From Taibaiella sp. (GTDB lineage: Bacteria > Bacteroidota > Bacteroidia > Chitinophagales > Chitinophagaceae), in assembly GCA_016786705.1 (NCBI GenBank), contig JAEUVV010000003.1, positions 62,001 through 126,000 on the forward strand: DNA of 64,000 nucleotides, read 5' to 3'. The notes below the pieces were generated by a model. That model ran no database searches and had not been told where the DNA came from. It saw nothing but the letters and a program-made list of their open reading frames with translations. The position numbers and the translations under genes were made by a program. This document shows, piece after piece, positions 18,680 through 27,147 of the stretch (position 1 is its first letter; each line of letters starts with the position of its first letter).

Positions 18680-19864
18680 TTATTTCTTTTCAAATCCTTT
18701 CAGGGCACTGTCTGCAGGGATCAGCGTCGGTTTGATAGGCGTACCTTCGGTAAGCAGACCAATACCTTCTACAATCAGCCTGTCCGTTTCTTTTAATCCT
18801 TCATCCACCACAAAATACCTGCCACCCGGTACTTCACGTACTTTGATCGGTACTGCCTTTACTTTATTACTGTCGGCTACGATATAGGCCAGGCGTTTGT
18901 CCTGCAGCTCAGTGGTAGCTTTTTGCGGGATGATGATCGCGTTTTCGACATAAGTAGGAATACGCACTACAGCGCTGCTACCGGAGCGTAACAGCTTTTG
19001 CTCGTTCGGGAAAGTCGCGCGCACATTGAAGGAACCGGTCTGTGAATTTACCTGACCGCTGATAGATTCCAGTTTACCTTTTTGCGGGTATTCTTCCGAG
19101 TTGGACAGCAGGAGCGTTACTGCCGGCATTTGCTTCAGCTTTTGCTCTATGGTCGCGCCCGGGGTATTGATAAAAAATGCCAGCTGTTGCTTTTCATTCA
19201 TGGAAAAATAGGCATACACTTTCGAAATATCGGATACTGTAGTCAACGGCAGGGTAGAAGCGTTTACATAACTACCCACACGATAAGGTATCGTTCCTAC
19301 GAACCCGTTCACGGGGCTGGTAACTGTAGTATAGCCCTGGTTGATCCTGGAATTATTATAAACCGCTCTTGCCTGGGCCAGTGCGGCTTCCTGCGCTTTT
19401 AAATTCAATTGCGCACTTTCATATTCGTAAGGGCTGATGATATCCTGGTCTACGAGGGGTTTCGTTTTCTGCACCTGGAGCCTTGCTGTGGCAACTGCAG
19501 CTTCAGCGCTGGCAATGGCCGCACGGGTATTATTAACGTCCTGGGCAAATTGCGGGTTGTTGATCGTAAACAAAACCTGGCCCGCGCGTACCGGCTGGCC
19601 TTCATCCACCATTACTTTTTCAATATAGCCATCTATCTTCGGCCGGATATCAATATCCTGTATGCCTTGCAAAGTAGCAGGATAGTCTGCAAATAAGGTT
19701 ACAGATTGCCGGTCCAGCTGGATCACATTGTAGGACTTCACCTGGTTGGCTTTTGACTGGGCCTCTTTAGCGGCATCACCACCTTTACAAGCCACAAAAA
19801 AGGCGGTACTGCCCAGTAAGCCAGAAATGATTAATCCACCCCTGATTAGTTTATCTAAACTCAT
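18680..19864 (-). CDS. RND efflux periplasmic adaptor (membrane fusion protein), AcrA/MexA family
   Basis: A 394-residue adaptor that links the pump to the outer membrane channel. The signal peptide ends in a lipobox-like FVAC with the cysteine at about residue 26, so it is probably a lipoprotein. The lipoyl/barrel-sandwich halves (IDGYIEKVMVDEGQPVRAGQVLFTI and GFVGTIPYRVGSYV) flank a coiled-coil hairpin at about 100-165, then a beta-barrel domain and membrane-proximal domain follow. The regulator gene ends 11 bases before it and the pump follows 28 bases after, one operon. Confidence 0.94.
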   Translation of the reverse strand: MSLDKLIRGGLIISGLLGSTAFFVACKGGDAAKEAQSKANQVKSYNVIQLDRQSVTLFADYPATLQGIQDIDIRPKIDGYIEKVMVDEGQPVRAGQVLFTINNPQFAQDVNNTRAAIASAEAAVATARLQVQKTKPLVDQDIISPYEYESAQLNLKAQEAALAQARAVYNNSRINQGYTTVTSPVNGFVGTIPYRVGSYVNASTLPLTTVSDISKVYAYFSMNEKQQLAFFINTPGATIEQKLKQMPAVTLLLSNSEEYPQKGKLESISGQVNSQTGSFNVRATFPNEQKLLRSGSSAVVRIPTYVENAIIIPQKATTELQDKRLAYIVADSNKVKAVPIKVREVPGGRYFVVDEGLKETDRLIVEGIGLLTEGTPIKPTLIPADSALKGFEKK

Positions 19865-19875
19865 TTAGAAAAGTT

Positions 19876-20484
19876 TTATTGTTGTTGTTGTGTGTGTTGA
19901 AATATTAATTTTAAAATGACTTCCTTCCGGCTGGTATACAACTCATTCATTTCTTTTTTGGTCACATCGAATATCTGCTCATAATACGGGCGCATGATAA
20001 TCGGGTAAGACAATAAAGCAAAGATGTTGATGTAAAAATTTAAAGGATTCATCTTAGGTATTTTCCCATCTTCCATTTCTTTTTCAATTTCACTGAAAAA
20101 GATATCTAATTCAGGAAAATGATATTTTTTCATTTTTTCGGTTTTATTGTCGCCTACCTTATTGATCTCGGTGATCATAAATATATTAAAGTAAGGATAC
20201 TCCTTAATGAAATCAGAGCAATGCTGGATTAAGGTCGATACTTTATCGTAAACACTTGCCGTACCGCTCACCGCATTATGCAGTAACATTTTAAAGGTGA
20301 ACCTCAATTCTTCAAATACCAGGTCAAAAAGCTTTTGCTTGGAACCGAAATAATAATTGACCAGCGTACGCTTCACACCCGCATTATCCGCAACTTCCTG
20401 GGTGGATGCATTCAGTTTTCCTTTGTTGAAAAAGAGATCTTTTGAACACGACTTAATGAGTTCTTCAGTTTTATTATCCTTCAC
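19876..20484 (-). CDS. TetR/AcrR family regulator of the efflux operon
   Basis: The protein has an N-terminal helix-turn-helix (STQEVADNAGVKRTLVNYYFGSKQKLFDLV, residues about 27-56) typical of TetR-type repressors, and an all-helical ligand-binding part. No ATG is available. I choose GTG at 20484, which gives 202 residues and places helix 1 (TEELIKSCSKDLFF) right after the start, as is normal; the TTG starts further up would put the start inside the palindrome at 20490-20505. It is the first gene of the pump operon, so it probably represses itself and the pump until a pump substrate binds. Confidence 0.88.
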   Translation of the reverse strand: MKDNKTEELIKSCSKDLFFNKGKLNASTQEVADNAGVKRTLVNYYFGSKQKLFDLVFEELRFTFKMLLHNAVSGTASVYDKVSTLIQHCSDFIKEYPYFNIFMITEINKVGDNKTEKMKKYHFPELDIFFSEIEKEMEDGKIPKMNPLNFYINIFALLSYPIIMRPYYEQIFDVTKKEMNELYTSRKEVILKLIFQHTQQQQ

Positions 20485-20489
20485 GATTT

Positions 20490-20505
20490 TTGACAAAAAT
20501 GTCAA
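20490..20505. promoter_or_regulatory. Candidate TetR-type operator before the regulator gene
   Basis: TTGACA and TGTCAA form a perfect inverted repeat around AAAA, ending 5 bases before the GTG start of the regulator. The position and symmetry suit autoregulation of the efflux operon by its TetR-type protein. Confidence 0.5.
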
Positions 20506-20687
20506 CAAAGGTAATTGAATAAATAGCGACCGGGCAAATAGAAAGAATTTATTTAACGATTTTTTGACGCCATAGGCGCATTAACAATAAGTATGTCTGA
20601 ATATGGTCAAATATGCGCGGGTATTGCAATAGATCATCTATCGTTCCGGCTACTTTATGTATTTTGCAAACAAAAAATTAATATCGG

Positions 20688-21371
20688 ATGGAGCAGCAGT
20701 TTTCAGAAGAGCAGTTAAAAAGCCTGGCCGCACAGTTAAGATGCCCGCAGGGAGAAATGGGTATAGAAACAGGCCTGAACATGAATACCGGTAACCAGGC
20801 CATGATTGCTGAAACCCTGAACCTTTTAAACCTTCAGGCTGATGCAAAAGTACTGGAACTAGGCCCCGGTAACGCGCAACATCTTGAAGCCTTATTGCAG
20901 CAATATACTATCAGTAGTTACCATGGACTGGAAATATCCCCAACAATGTGTGAGCAGGCTACTGCGCAGAACAGGCATATAACACATACAGGGATTCGGT
21001 TCTCCTGTTATGACGGGCTCCGGCTTCCTTTTGAAAATGGTAGTTTTGACGCGCTGTTTACCATAAATACCATTTACTTCTGAGAACAACCGCAATTGCT
21101 GTTAACGGAAATAGCAAGAGTTTTAAAACCTGGGGGAAAATGCCTGCTTACCTTTGCACAGGCGGCTTTTATGCAACAATTACCTTTCGTGCAATATGGA
21201 TTTACCCTATATGATACGGAAAAGATCACTGCCTTACTAAAGGAAACAGGCCTGGAAATTGAAGCGGAATGGCATAAGGAAGACTTCCCCATCAGTAAGA
21301 CCGGCACGAAAGTAACGCGCCAGTTTACCGTTTTACAGCTGAAACGATCAGCTACCCAGGAGGTAACTTAA
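20688..21371 (+). pseudogene. SAM-dependent methyltransferase interrupted by an in-frame TGA
   Basis: Two reading frames in the same phase, 20688-21083 and 21084-21371, together encode one class I methyltransferase of 227 residues. The first part has the SAM-binding motif I (VLELGPGNAQHLEAL) and the FDALFTINTIYF segment; after the TGA at 21081-21083 the text continues EQPQLLLTEIARVLKPGGKCLLTF, the classical post-motif region. Family members normally have a Trp at the stop position (YFW), so a TGG to TGA change explains everything. No frameshift is needed. The product is probably inactive, unless there is readthrough or a sequencing error. Its end overlaps the end of the convergent M20 hydrolase gene by 24 bases. 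Confidence 0.85.
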
Positions 21372-22532
21372 AGCGGCCCAGGCCATCGTTCCGGCACCCG
21401 TTACCAGTGCGGCTTCGTCAATATCAAAATGAGGATTATGCACAGGAACCATATATTCCTTGTTATCCTTATTAGTACCTAAACGAAAAAAACAACCGGG
21501 TATTTCCTGGGTATAAAAGCTGAAATCTTCAGCCGTCATGCGCATATCTAAGGGCTTTATATAATCAGCCCCTAAATATTCCTCTGCATAGCCTTTTACC
21601 GATGCCGTCAATGCCTCATCATTGTATAAGCAGGGATAACCCGGCGGGCTGTCAATAACAGCGGTCGCGCCCCAGGCGGCACAATTATGGTTGACTATTT
21701 CATGAATTAAACGTACGGCCTCTTTTCTCCAGGACTCATCAAAAGTGCGCAAGGTACCTTTAAGAGTAACTTCTTCCGGGATCACATTGGTAACATGCCC
21801 TCCATTTATATGCCCGAACGAAAGCACGGTAGGCGTAAGCGGGTGACTGCGCCGGGATACGATTTGCTGCAGCTGAACAATAATATTCGCAGCGATCACG
21901 ATCGGGTCTATAGTACTTTGGGGTAGGGCGGCATGTCCGCCCTTTCCTTTAATGGTAATATGAATTTCATCAGCGCTTGCCATATATTGGCCCGCCCTGA
22001 ATCCAAGATAGCCGGAAGGTAATTCGGGAAATACATGTAAACCTATAATAGCATCGGGTACCGGGTCTTTTAAGGCCCCGGCCTCAATCATTAAGCTGGC
22101 GCCACCGGGACTTTGCTCTTCCCCGGGCTGGAAAATAAGTTTTACCGTTCCCTTAAGCGAGGACCTGTTTTGCCACAAAATTTCCGCCGCACCCAGGAGG
22201 CAGGTCGTATGTACGTCGTGGCCGCAGGCATGCATCACCCCTTCATTAAGGCTTTTATAAGGTACTTCATTTTGTTCCGCGATAGGAAGTGCGTCCATAT
22301 CGGCACGCAACGCGATACATTTACCGCTTTCCGGCCCTTCTATGAGCGCTACAATACCGGTACCGGCTATACCTTTTTGATAAGGAATACCCAGATCATC
22401 TAATTGTGCCGCCACATAATTCATGGTTTGCACCTCTTCGAAAGATAATTCCGGGTGCCTGTGTAAATGCTGCCTGGTCTTTACCAGTTTAGGCAGCAAA
22501 GCCTGGGCATAGCCCTGTATATCTGCGCGCAT
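21348..22532 (-). CDS. M20 family amidohydrolase (N-acyl amino acid / hippurate hydrolase type)
   Basis: A 394-residue metallo-amidohydrolase, likely cleaving N-acyl groups from amino acids or related amides. Metal-site motifs are present: HACGHDVHT (His101, His105, Asp106, His108) and the catalytic GEE at 137-139; RADMDALPI, GLHVFPELPSG, a dimerisation domain (KGKGGHAALPQ) and the C-terminal MTAEDFSFY follow in the usual order. I choose the start at 22532 because it follows the preceding SPOR gene by 16 bases; the longer frame to 22601 would overlap that gene and adds an odd proline-rich stretch. Confidence 0.9.
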   Translation of the reverse strand: MRADIQGYAQALLPKLVKTRQHLHRHPELSFEEVQTMNYVAAQLDDLGIPYQKGIAGTGIVALIEGPESGKCIALRADMDALPIAEQNEVPYKSLNEGVMHACGHDVHTTCLLGAAEILWQNRSSLKGTVKLIFQPGEEQSPGGASLMIEAGALKDPVPDAIIGLHVFPELPSGYLGFRAGQYMASADEIHITIKGKGGHAALPQSTIDPIVIAANIIVQLQQIVSRRSHPLTPTVLSFGHINGGHVTNVIPEEVTLKGTLRTFDESWRKEAVRLIHEIVNHNCAAWGATAVIDSPPGYPCLYNDEALTASVKGYAEEYLGADYIKPLDMRMTAEDFSFYTQEIPGCFFRLGTNKDNKEYMVPVHNPHFDIDEAALVTGAGTMAWAALSYLLGS

Positions 22533-22548
22533 GAAAAATTTTATCTGT

Positions 22549-23031
22549 TTATCGGGATGTATCCGCAGGGGTATTGCTGGCCCCGGTATCCGGGCTGTCA
22601 TAGCTGCCGGAAGGTACCTTAGGCGGAATTTTATTGTTGATCAAAGAAGGTACGACCATGGAGGTATAGGTTTTTCCTAAATACCTGTATAACTCCAGGG
22701 CTTCCTGCCGGGATTTAAAATCACCGACCTTTACTTTATAATAAGGCACTTCATAACTGATGTAGGAGCGGATGGACGGGAACCGTTTCATAAAGCTGAT
22801 CTTGGTAGCTTTGGCCACTTCCCGGTCGGGGCCGCTGTAAATCTGGATGCGATACCCTTTGGTAACGCTGGACACTTTTCGTTTTATACGCACTGTTTCC
22901 GGCTCTCCGGTATCTGTATCATCCATAAAGTTTGATCCGCTCGCAGGAGGCTGTTGCGGAACTTGCGCAAACGCAGGTGCCGCTAAAAAAGTGGTTAAAA
23001 CCACCAGGACTAAAAATGCGTATTTAATCAT
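22549..23031 (-). CDS. Secreted SPOR-domain protein
   Basis: A 160-residue protein with a signal peptide (MIKYAFLVLVVLTTFLAAPAFA) and a SPOR-like domain at about 55-130 (GYRIQIYSGPDREVAKATK...YYKVKVGDFKSRQEAL). SPOR domains bind denuded septal peptidoglycan. A proline-rich spacer precedes it and a Ser/Asp-rich tail follows. The start at 23031 is preceded by GAGAG and opens the signal peptide directly; starts further up would add charged residues in front. It lies between deoC and the M20 hydrolase gene in one direction. Confidence 0.82.
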   Translation of the reverse strand: MIKYAFLVLVVLTTFLAAPAFAQVPQQPPASGSNFMDDTDTGEPETVRIKRKVSSVTKGYRIQIYSGPDREVAKATKISFMKRFPSIRSYISYEVPYYKVKVGDFKSRQEALELYRYLGKTYTSMVVPSLINNKIPPKVPSGSYDSPDTGASNTPADTSR

Positions 23032-23087
23032 ATTGCTCTCGGTTTTGCTTTTAACAAATGGCTTCATACACCGCGACAAGGGCAAAT

Positions 23088-23747
23088 TTACGATTTTTTC
23101 ACTTCTTTTGAAATCTGGACACCGGAAGAAGTACCTATGCGTGTGGCACCGGCCGCAACGTATTCTTTAAGGGCTTCAAACGTCCTGATCCCGCCGGAGG
23201 CTTTGATATGTATCGTTTCCGGCAAATGCGCGCGCATCAGTTTTACCGCCTCGATGCTGGCGCCTTTTTCAGCATAGCCGGTAGAGGTCTTTACAAAATC
23301 TACTTTATGCCGCGCATATAAGGCACAGGAGTCCACTATTTCCTTTTCTGTCAGTATGCCGCTTTCTATAATTACTTTCACTACCTTATCGGCCAGCCTG
23401 ATCGGTTGCAGGCATAAAGCAATCTCTTTCGAAAGATAGTTGATGTCGCCGTTTTTCAATGCGGCAATATTATGCACGATATCCAGCTCATCCGCGCCAT
23501 CAAGCAAAGCCTGCCTGATCGCGATTACTTTACTGTCTGTACTATCATAGCCAAAAGGGAAACCGATCACTGTAGCTACCAATACTGTTGAATTGCGTAA
23601 CAACTGTTTGGCCGCTTTTACATAAAAGGGAGGCACACAAACCGCTTTAAAATTATAGGTCAAAGCCTCGGCACATAAAGTTTCGATCTCTGCCAGGGTT
23701 GTTGATGGTTTCAGTATAGTATGATCTATATAAGGTGCTATATTCAT
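23088..23747 (-). CDS. deoC: Deoxyribose-phosphate aldolase
   Basis: A 219-residue class I aldolase that splits 2-deoxyribose 5-phosphate into acetaldehyde and glyceraldehyde 3-phosphate in nucleoside breakdown. The Schiff-base lysine is in FVKTSTG (Lys153), the proton-relay lysine in IKASGGIRT (Lys182), and the aspartate in DELDIV (Asp89). The start is the ATG at 23747; a TTG three codons earlier is less likely. Gene length is normal for the short bacterial form. Confidence 0.93.
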   Translation of the reverse strand: MNIAPYIDHTILKPSTTLAEIETLCAEALTYNFKAVCVPPFYVKAAKQLLRNSTVLVATVIGFPFGYDSTDSKVIAIRQALLDGADELDIVHNIAALKNGDINYLSKEIALCLQPIRLADKVVKVIIESGILTEKEIVDSCALYARHKVDFVKTSTGYAEKGASIEAVKLMRAHLPETIHIKASGGIRTFEALKEYVAAGATRIGTSSGVQISKEVKKS

Positions 23748-23756
23748 TGTTGCCAA

Positions 23757-24662
23757 TTATTCGCGTACGATTACAGTTTTAAAGGTAGGTGCATAGCCGC
23801 CCCAGATTCCCAAAGCCCCGTTTGAAATATTGGAAGGCACTTTTATAGGGGTCGAAAACGGGTTGCCCGTAGTCCCTACAGAAAAGTCCAGGGTTTGCCA
23901 GAAATCATAAGTCGTCTTATCTATGGCAGAAAACTTGATCGTTACCGTATCATCAGGCAGGAAAGCGAACCGGCCTTCCGCTGTAGAAGTGTCCATCGGG
24001 CTCAACACATTATAAAAGTCAAGGTCTGTGCTCGTACCATTAATAATATCATCGTTCATGGTCGAAAAACGCCCGGCAATAAACGGCCTGCTGTTTTGCT
24101 GGATGAATATCCGGAAACGGTTGCCTAACTCCGGCGGATCATTATAGCGTACCATCACCCTGCGGTATTCGGGATGCTCCGGGTCCGGCTCTTCAAAAGG
24201 CTCGCTCCAGATCGTATCAAAAGCGGCGCTTGCGGGCTGCGGAATCGTGGTAACCGATTCATACGTTTTGCCTTCAATGACGATCTTCAACTCGTACGAT
24301 TTACCGGCCTGGCCCAAAAAGGTAAGATCAGCGATATTAGCAGAGTCTACAGAATAAAACTTATAGAAATTGCCCATTGTATCTATAGAATACTCCCTAA
24401 GGTTGACGGTCCTGCTGCCATCGCTTACACTGATCTGCGCGCCGCTGATAAACGCATTCTGCAGCGTGCTCAGGTCCAGCTTTGAAAAAAAGCCGAAGCT
24501 GTTCGTCAGCATAACGACGGGTGGGGTACCAATCTCGATACCGCCTTCCACAACTACCTTTTCAGAAATACTTGCCGGCAAATTAAAGTTTACCTCTTTT
24601 TCACAGGAGATAAAGGAAACAAAACCGGTAATGGCAGCACAATACAATAGCGCCTTTTTCAT
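23757..24662 (-). CDS. DUF4249 family lipoprotein
   Basis: The 301-residue product has a signal peptide ending in a lipobox (SFISC, Cys20) and then the beta-rich body of DUF4249: FNLPASISEKVVVEGGIEIGTPPVVMLTNSFGFF near the front and a KTYESVTTIP segment near the middle. In Bacteroidetes these proteins usually follow a TonB-dependent receptor gene and may help uptake, but no receptor is nearby here. It lies 9 bases upstream of deoC and shares its direction. Confidence 0.85.
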   Translation of the reverse strand: MKKALLYCAAITGFVSFISCEKEVNFNLPASISEKVVVEGGIEIGTPPVVMLTNSFGFFSKLDLSTLQNAFISGAQISVSDGSRTVNLREYSIDTMGNFYKFYSVDSANIADLTFLGQAGKSYELKIVIEGKTYESVTTIPQPASAAFDTIWSEPFEEPDPEHPEYRRVMVRYNDPPELGNRFRIFIQQNSRPFIAGRFSTMNDDIINGTSTDLDFYNVLSPMDTSTAEGRFAFLPDDTVTIKFSAIDKTTYDFWQTLDFSVGTTGNPFSTPIKVPSNISNGALGIWGGYAPTFKTVIVRE

Positions 24663-24673
24663 AGTTTATTCAA

Positions 24674-25447
24674 TTATTTTCTTTGTATAAAACTTTGGTA
24701 AAGCATAATGCCCGCAGCTACGGAGACATTCAGGGAATCAAACTGGTCCGACATCGGGATCTTCACCAGATGGTCGGCTGTTTTTAATACATAAGGGCTC
24801 ACACCTGTATCTTCTGCTCCCATAACGATCGCAACCGGCTCCTCCAGTGGCGCTTCCGAAATATCTTTAGCCGCTTCCAGAGTGGTCGCGGCGATCTGTA
24901 TGCCGTTCAATTTTAAAATATCAATAGCCTGTTGCACAGAGGCGACCCTGCACACCGGGATTTTTTCTAATGCGCCGGCAGAGGTTTTAATCCCTTCTTC
25001 GGTAACCGCGGCGTTATTGGAGCTGGGAATAATGATGGCCTGGGCCCCGAAGCTATAAGCGGAACGGGCAATCGCGCCCAGGTTCCGGGTATCCGTAATA
25101 CCGTCCAGCAATACGAATAAGGGCACTTTACCGGCATCTACCACCTGGTCTATAATACCCTGTAAAGGCTGGTATTTGATCAGCCCGGCGATAGCGACCA
25201 CCCCCTGGTGATTGGCCTGGGTAAATTTATCCAGCTTTTCAGCCGGTACATAACTCAGCATGATGTCCAGCTTCCTGGCCAATGTCTTAATAACCGTTAA
25301 TTCCTCACCGGTCGCGGTTTTCAGGATAAATATCTTCTCAATATCAGCAGCCTCTTTAAGGGCCTCGATCAATGGTTTACGGCCGATGATCAACCTGCTT
25401 TTAGGTACGCTTGTCTTCTGGGCTCTGAAATTTTGTCTGTTGTTCAA
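24674..25447 (-). CDS. rlmB: SpoU/TrmH-type rRNA 2'-O-methyltransferase (RlmB-like)
   Basis: A 257-residue RNA ribose methyltransferase. An N-terminal substrate-binding domain (L30e-like, residues about 15-90, GRKPLIEALKEAADIEKIF) is followed by the knotted SpoU domain with its three motifs: LDGITDTRNLGAIARSAYSFG (motif 1), VAIVMGAEDTGVSP (motif 2) and KIPMSDQFDSLNVSVAAGI (motif 3). RlmB methylates G2251 of 23S rRNA; that identity is the most likely of several related ones. Start codon is TTG at 25447, as no ATG fits before the domain. It precedes the DUF4249 gene by 11 bases. Confidence 0.85.
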   Translation of the reverse strand: MNNRQNFRAQKTSVPKSRLIIGRKPLIEALKEAADIEKIFILKTATGEELTVIKTLARKLDIMLSYVPAEKLDKFTQANHQGVVAIAGLIKYQPLQGIIDQVVDAGKVPLFVLLDGITDTRNLGAIARSAYSFGAQAIIIPSSNNAAVTEEGIKTSAGALEKIPVCRVASVQQAIDILKLNGIQIAATTLEAAKDISEAPLEEPVAIVMGAEDTGVSPYVLKTADHLVKIPMSDQFDSLNVSVAAGIMLYQSFIQRK

Positions 25448-25457
25448 TGTGCTTTAC

Positions 25458-25976
25458 TTATTTGTGATTAATATTTTTATAAGACCATTTATGCAGGAAA
25501 TCGCTCATTTTTTCTTTACTGTAGCCATTTCCCTTTTCCAGGTCTCCGGTATTTTTGGTGGCCATATAATTGCCTTTATCATCCAGCAAAACGATTACCG
25601 GGAAACCGTATTGCTGCGGGTTATTCAAGGTAGCAAGGATCTTTTCATTCTTGTTTTCCTTACTATAATTGATATGCATCACTTCATACTGCCCGAGCGC
25701 CTTGCTCAGTTCGGGATCATTTTTCAAAAAAGCGTCCAGGCGCCGGCACCATATACACCAGTTACCCCCTACGAAAATAATGATATTCTTTTGCCCTTTC
25801 AATGCCCGCTCTTTCGCGTATTTCAATTCATAAGCCGCATCCGCATATACTTTATATACCTGGAACTGTTCTTTGCCTTCCGTCTTCTGAGCATATAAAC
25901 GGTTATTTGCCGGGATATTGGATAAGCTAAGCAGGGAAACAATAAATATTGTTTTAAAAAGTGTGCTGCTTTTCAT
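25458..25976 (-). CDS. Secreted thioredoxin-fold protein
   Basis: A 172-residue protein with a signal peptide (about 1-29). The thioredoxin-like fold has the redox motif WCIWC, with Cys74 and Cys77 after GGN, and a cis-proline region GFPVIVLLDDKGN. It resembles the DUF255/thioredoxin_7 group, periplasmic reductases or isomerases of disulfide bonds. It is followed by the rlmB-like gene 10 bases downstream and preceded by the lytic transglycosylase gene. Confidence 0.8.
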   Translation of the reverse strand: MKSSTLFKTIFIVSLLSLSNIPANNRLYAQKTEGKEQFQVYKVYADAAYELKYAKERALKGQKNIIIFVGGNWCIWCRRLDAFLKNDPELSKALGQYEVMHINYSKENKNEKILATLNNPQQYGFPVIVLLDDKGNYMATKNTGDLEKGNGYSKEKMSDFLHKWSYKNINHK

Positions 25977-25999
25977 GTTGCAAAAGTACTATTGAATCC

Positions 26000-26953
26000 T
26001 TAAACCTTTGGAATTAAAATTGTGTACACCTTTCCCGGCTTCACGGTTAGCGATTTAGCCCGCAGCCATTGATTGGCCAGCTTCACCTGCTGGTAAGTAC
26101 TATTGTTTTGTTTGGCCCAGGCCGCCAGGTCGGCAATAGAGCTGCTTACCTGTATTCTTTTACCTTCTATTGGCTGGTATACATCATTTCTATCCAGGAA
26201 GAAACCATGCTTTTCGGGATTAGTAATGATCGTTTTCAATGCCAGTATGCGGTACACATAGCGATTGGTTTCCTCAGGCAACAGTAAATTATAATAGTTG
26301 TTTTCATATTGCTGGGCGCTGTAATTGCTGTAGCCGCCCATACCCATATTATAAGATGCCGCCGCGGCTGTCCAGTTGCCGAATTTGGCATAAGCCTGTT
26401 TCAGGTACTTGCAGGCAGCTATTGTAGACGCTTCAAGATCATAACGCATATCCACTTCATCGGTAATTTCCAGCCCGAACTGTATCCCGGCCGCTTTCAT
26501 AAATTGCCAGTAACCGGTAGCCCCGGCTTTAGACACCTGGTTATATAAAGCGCTTTCGGCTACTGCCAGGAATTTAAAATCTTCCGGCACACCCTGCTCT
26601 CTTAAAATTCTTTCGATAACAGGAAAAGTACGGTGAGCCAGTTTAAGGATATACAGGGTGGAACCATGCATATAAGTGTTGAACAATAGCTCACGGTCCA
26701 GCCTTTCCTTCACATCCCAGCGGTTTAAAGGCGTTTGCTCACCGGCAAAAGCAATACTTGCAGGTAGCTTAGGAGGCGTAAAACGATTTACGGGGTTAAC
26801 AAGCGGTGGGGCAGGCATTGGTTTTGGCGGATCTACTTCTGCTGTGGCCATAACGGGAACCTCGTTTGTTCGTAAATCTTTCTTTTTGGCATAACTTACG
26901 GTACCCAGCATCAGGCCGGCACCAAGCGTATATATAAGGACTTTATGATTCAT
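26000..26953 (-). CDS. Membrane-linked lytic transglycosylase, SLT domain
   Basis: A 317-residue enzyme that cuts peptidoglycan glycan strands with formation of anhydromuramic ends. The start at 26953 opens a signal peptide (MNHKVLIYTLGAGLMLGTVSYA); an upstream in-frame ATG at 27004 adds 17 residues with no merit. A proline-rich linker precedes the SLT domain at about 90-245, with the catalytic Glu133 in FLAVAESALYN, then GATGYWQFMKAAG and AAAASYNMGMGGYSNY. The C-terminal part (about 255-317) looks like a degenerate LysM. AnmK at 43709 can recycle the products. Family MltD-like. Confidence 0.88.
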   Translation of the reverse strand: MNHKVLIYTLGAGLMLGTVSYAKKKDLRTNEVPVMATAEVDPPKPMPAPPLVNPVNRFTPPKLPASIAFAGEQTPLNRWDVKERLDRELLFNTYMHGSTLYILKLAHRTFPVIERILREQGVPEDFKFLAVAESALYNQVSKAGATGYWQFMKAAGIQFGLEITDEVDMRYDLEASTIAACKYLKQAYAKFGNWTAAAASYNMGMGGYSNYSAQQYENNYYNLLLPEETNRYVYRILALKTIITNPEKHGFFLDRNDVYQPIEGKRIQVSSSIADLAAWAKQNNSTYQQVKLANQWLRAKSLTVKPGKVYTILIPKV

Positions 26954-27087
26954 TATAGTTAAACTATTTTTAATACTAAAAATGATTATATTATTGACAG
27001 GCAATGGTTGTGCAAGATAATAAACTAATCGTATAATAATCTGTTAATGAAGTGCCTGAAAATTTCTTTAAAAAAATGATAATGTAC

Positions 27088-27095
27088 TATCTTTG
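27088..27095 (+). promoter_or_regulatory. Candidate -7 element of carA
   Basis: TATCTTTG matches TAnnTTTG and lies 52 bases before the carA start. No good TTG at the expected -33 position is visible. Confidence 0.45.
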
Positions 27096-27147
27096 CCAAC
27101 CAAAATTACCTTTCAACAGGTATCCATAAAAAATTGCATTATTCATT

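Noticed and set aside
20688..21371. The in-frame TGA as a selenocysteine codon
   Set aside because: The position suits a tryptophan, there is no redox motif, and no selenocysteine insertion structure is apparent after it.
23748..23756. A longer start for deoC, and similar longer starts for the ctlX, scoB, XRE-adjacent and M20 genes
   Set aside because: The extra codons begin with TTG or extend into a neighbouring gene, and a better ATG stands a few codons later.
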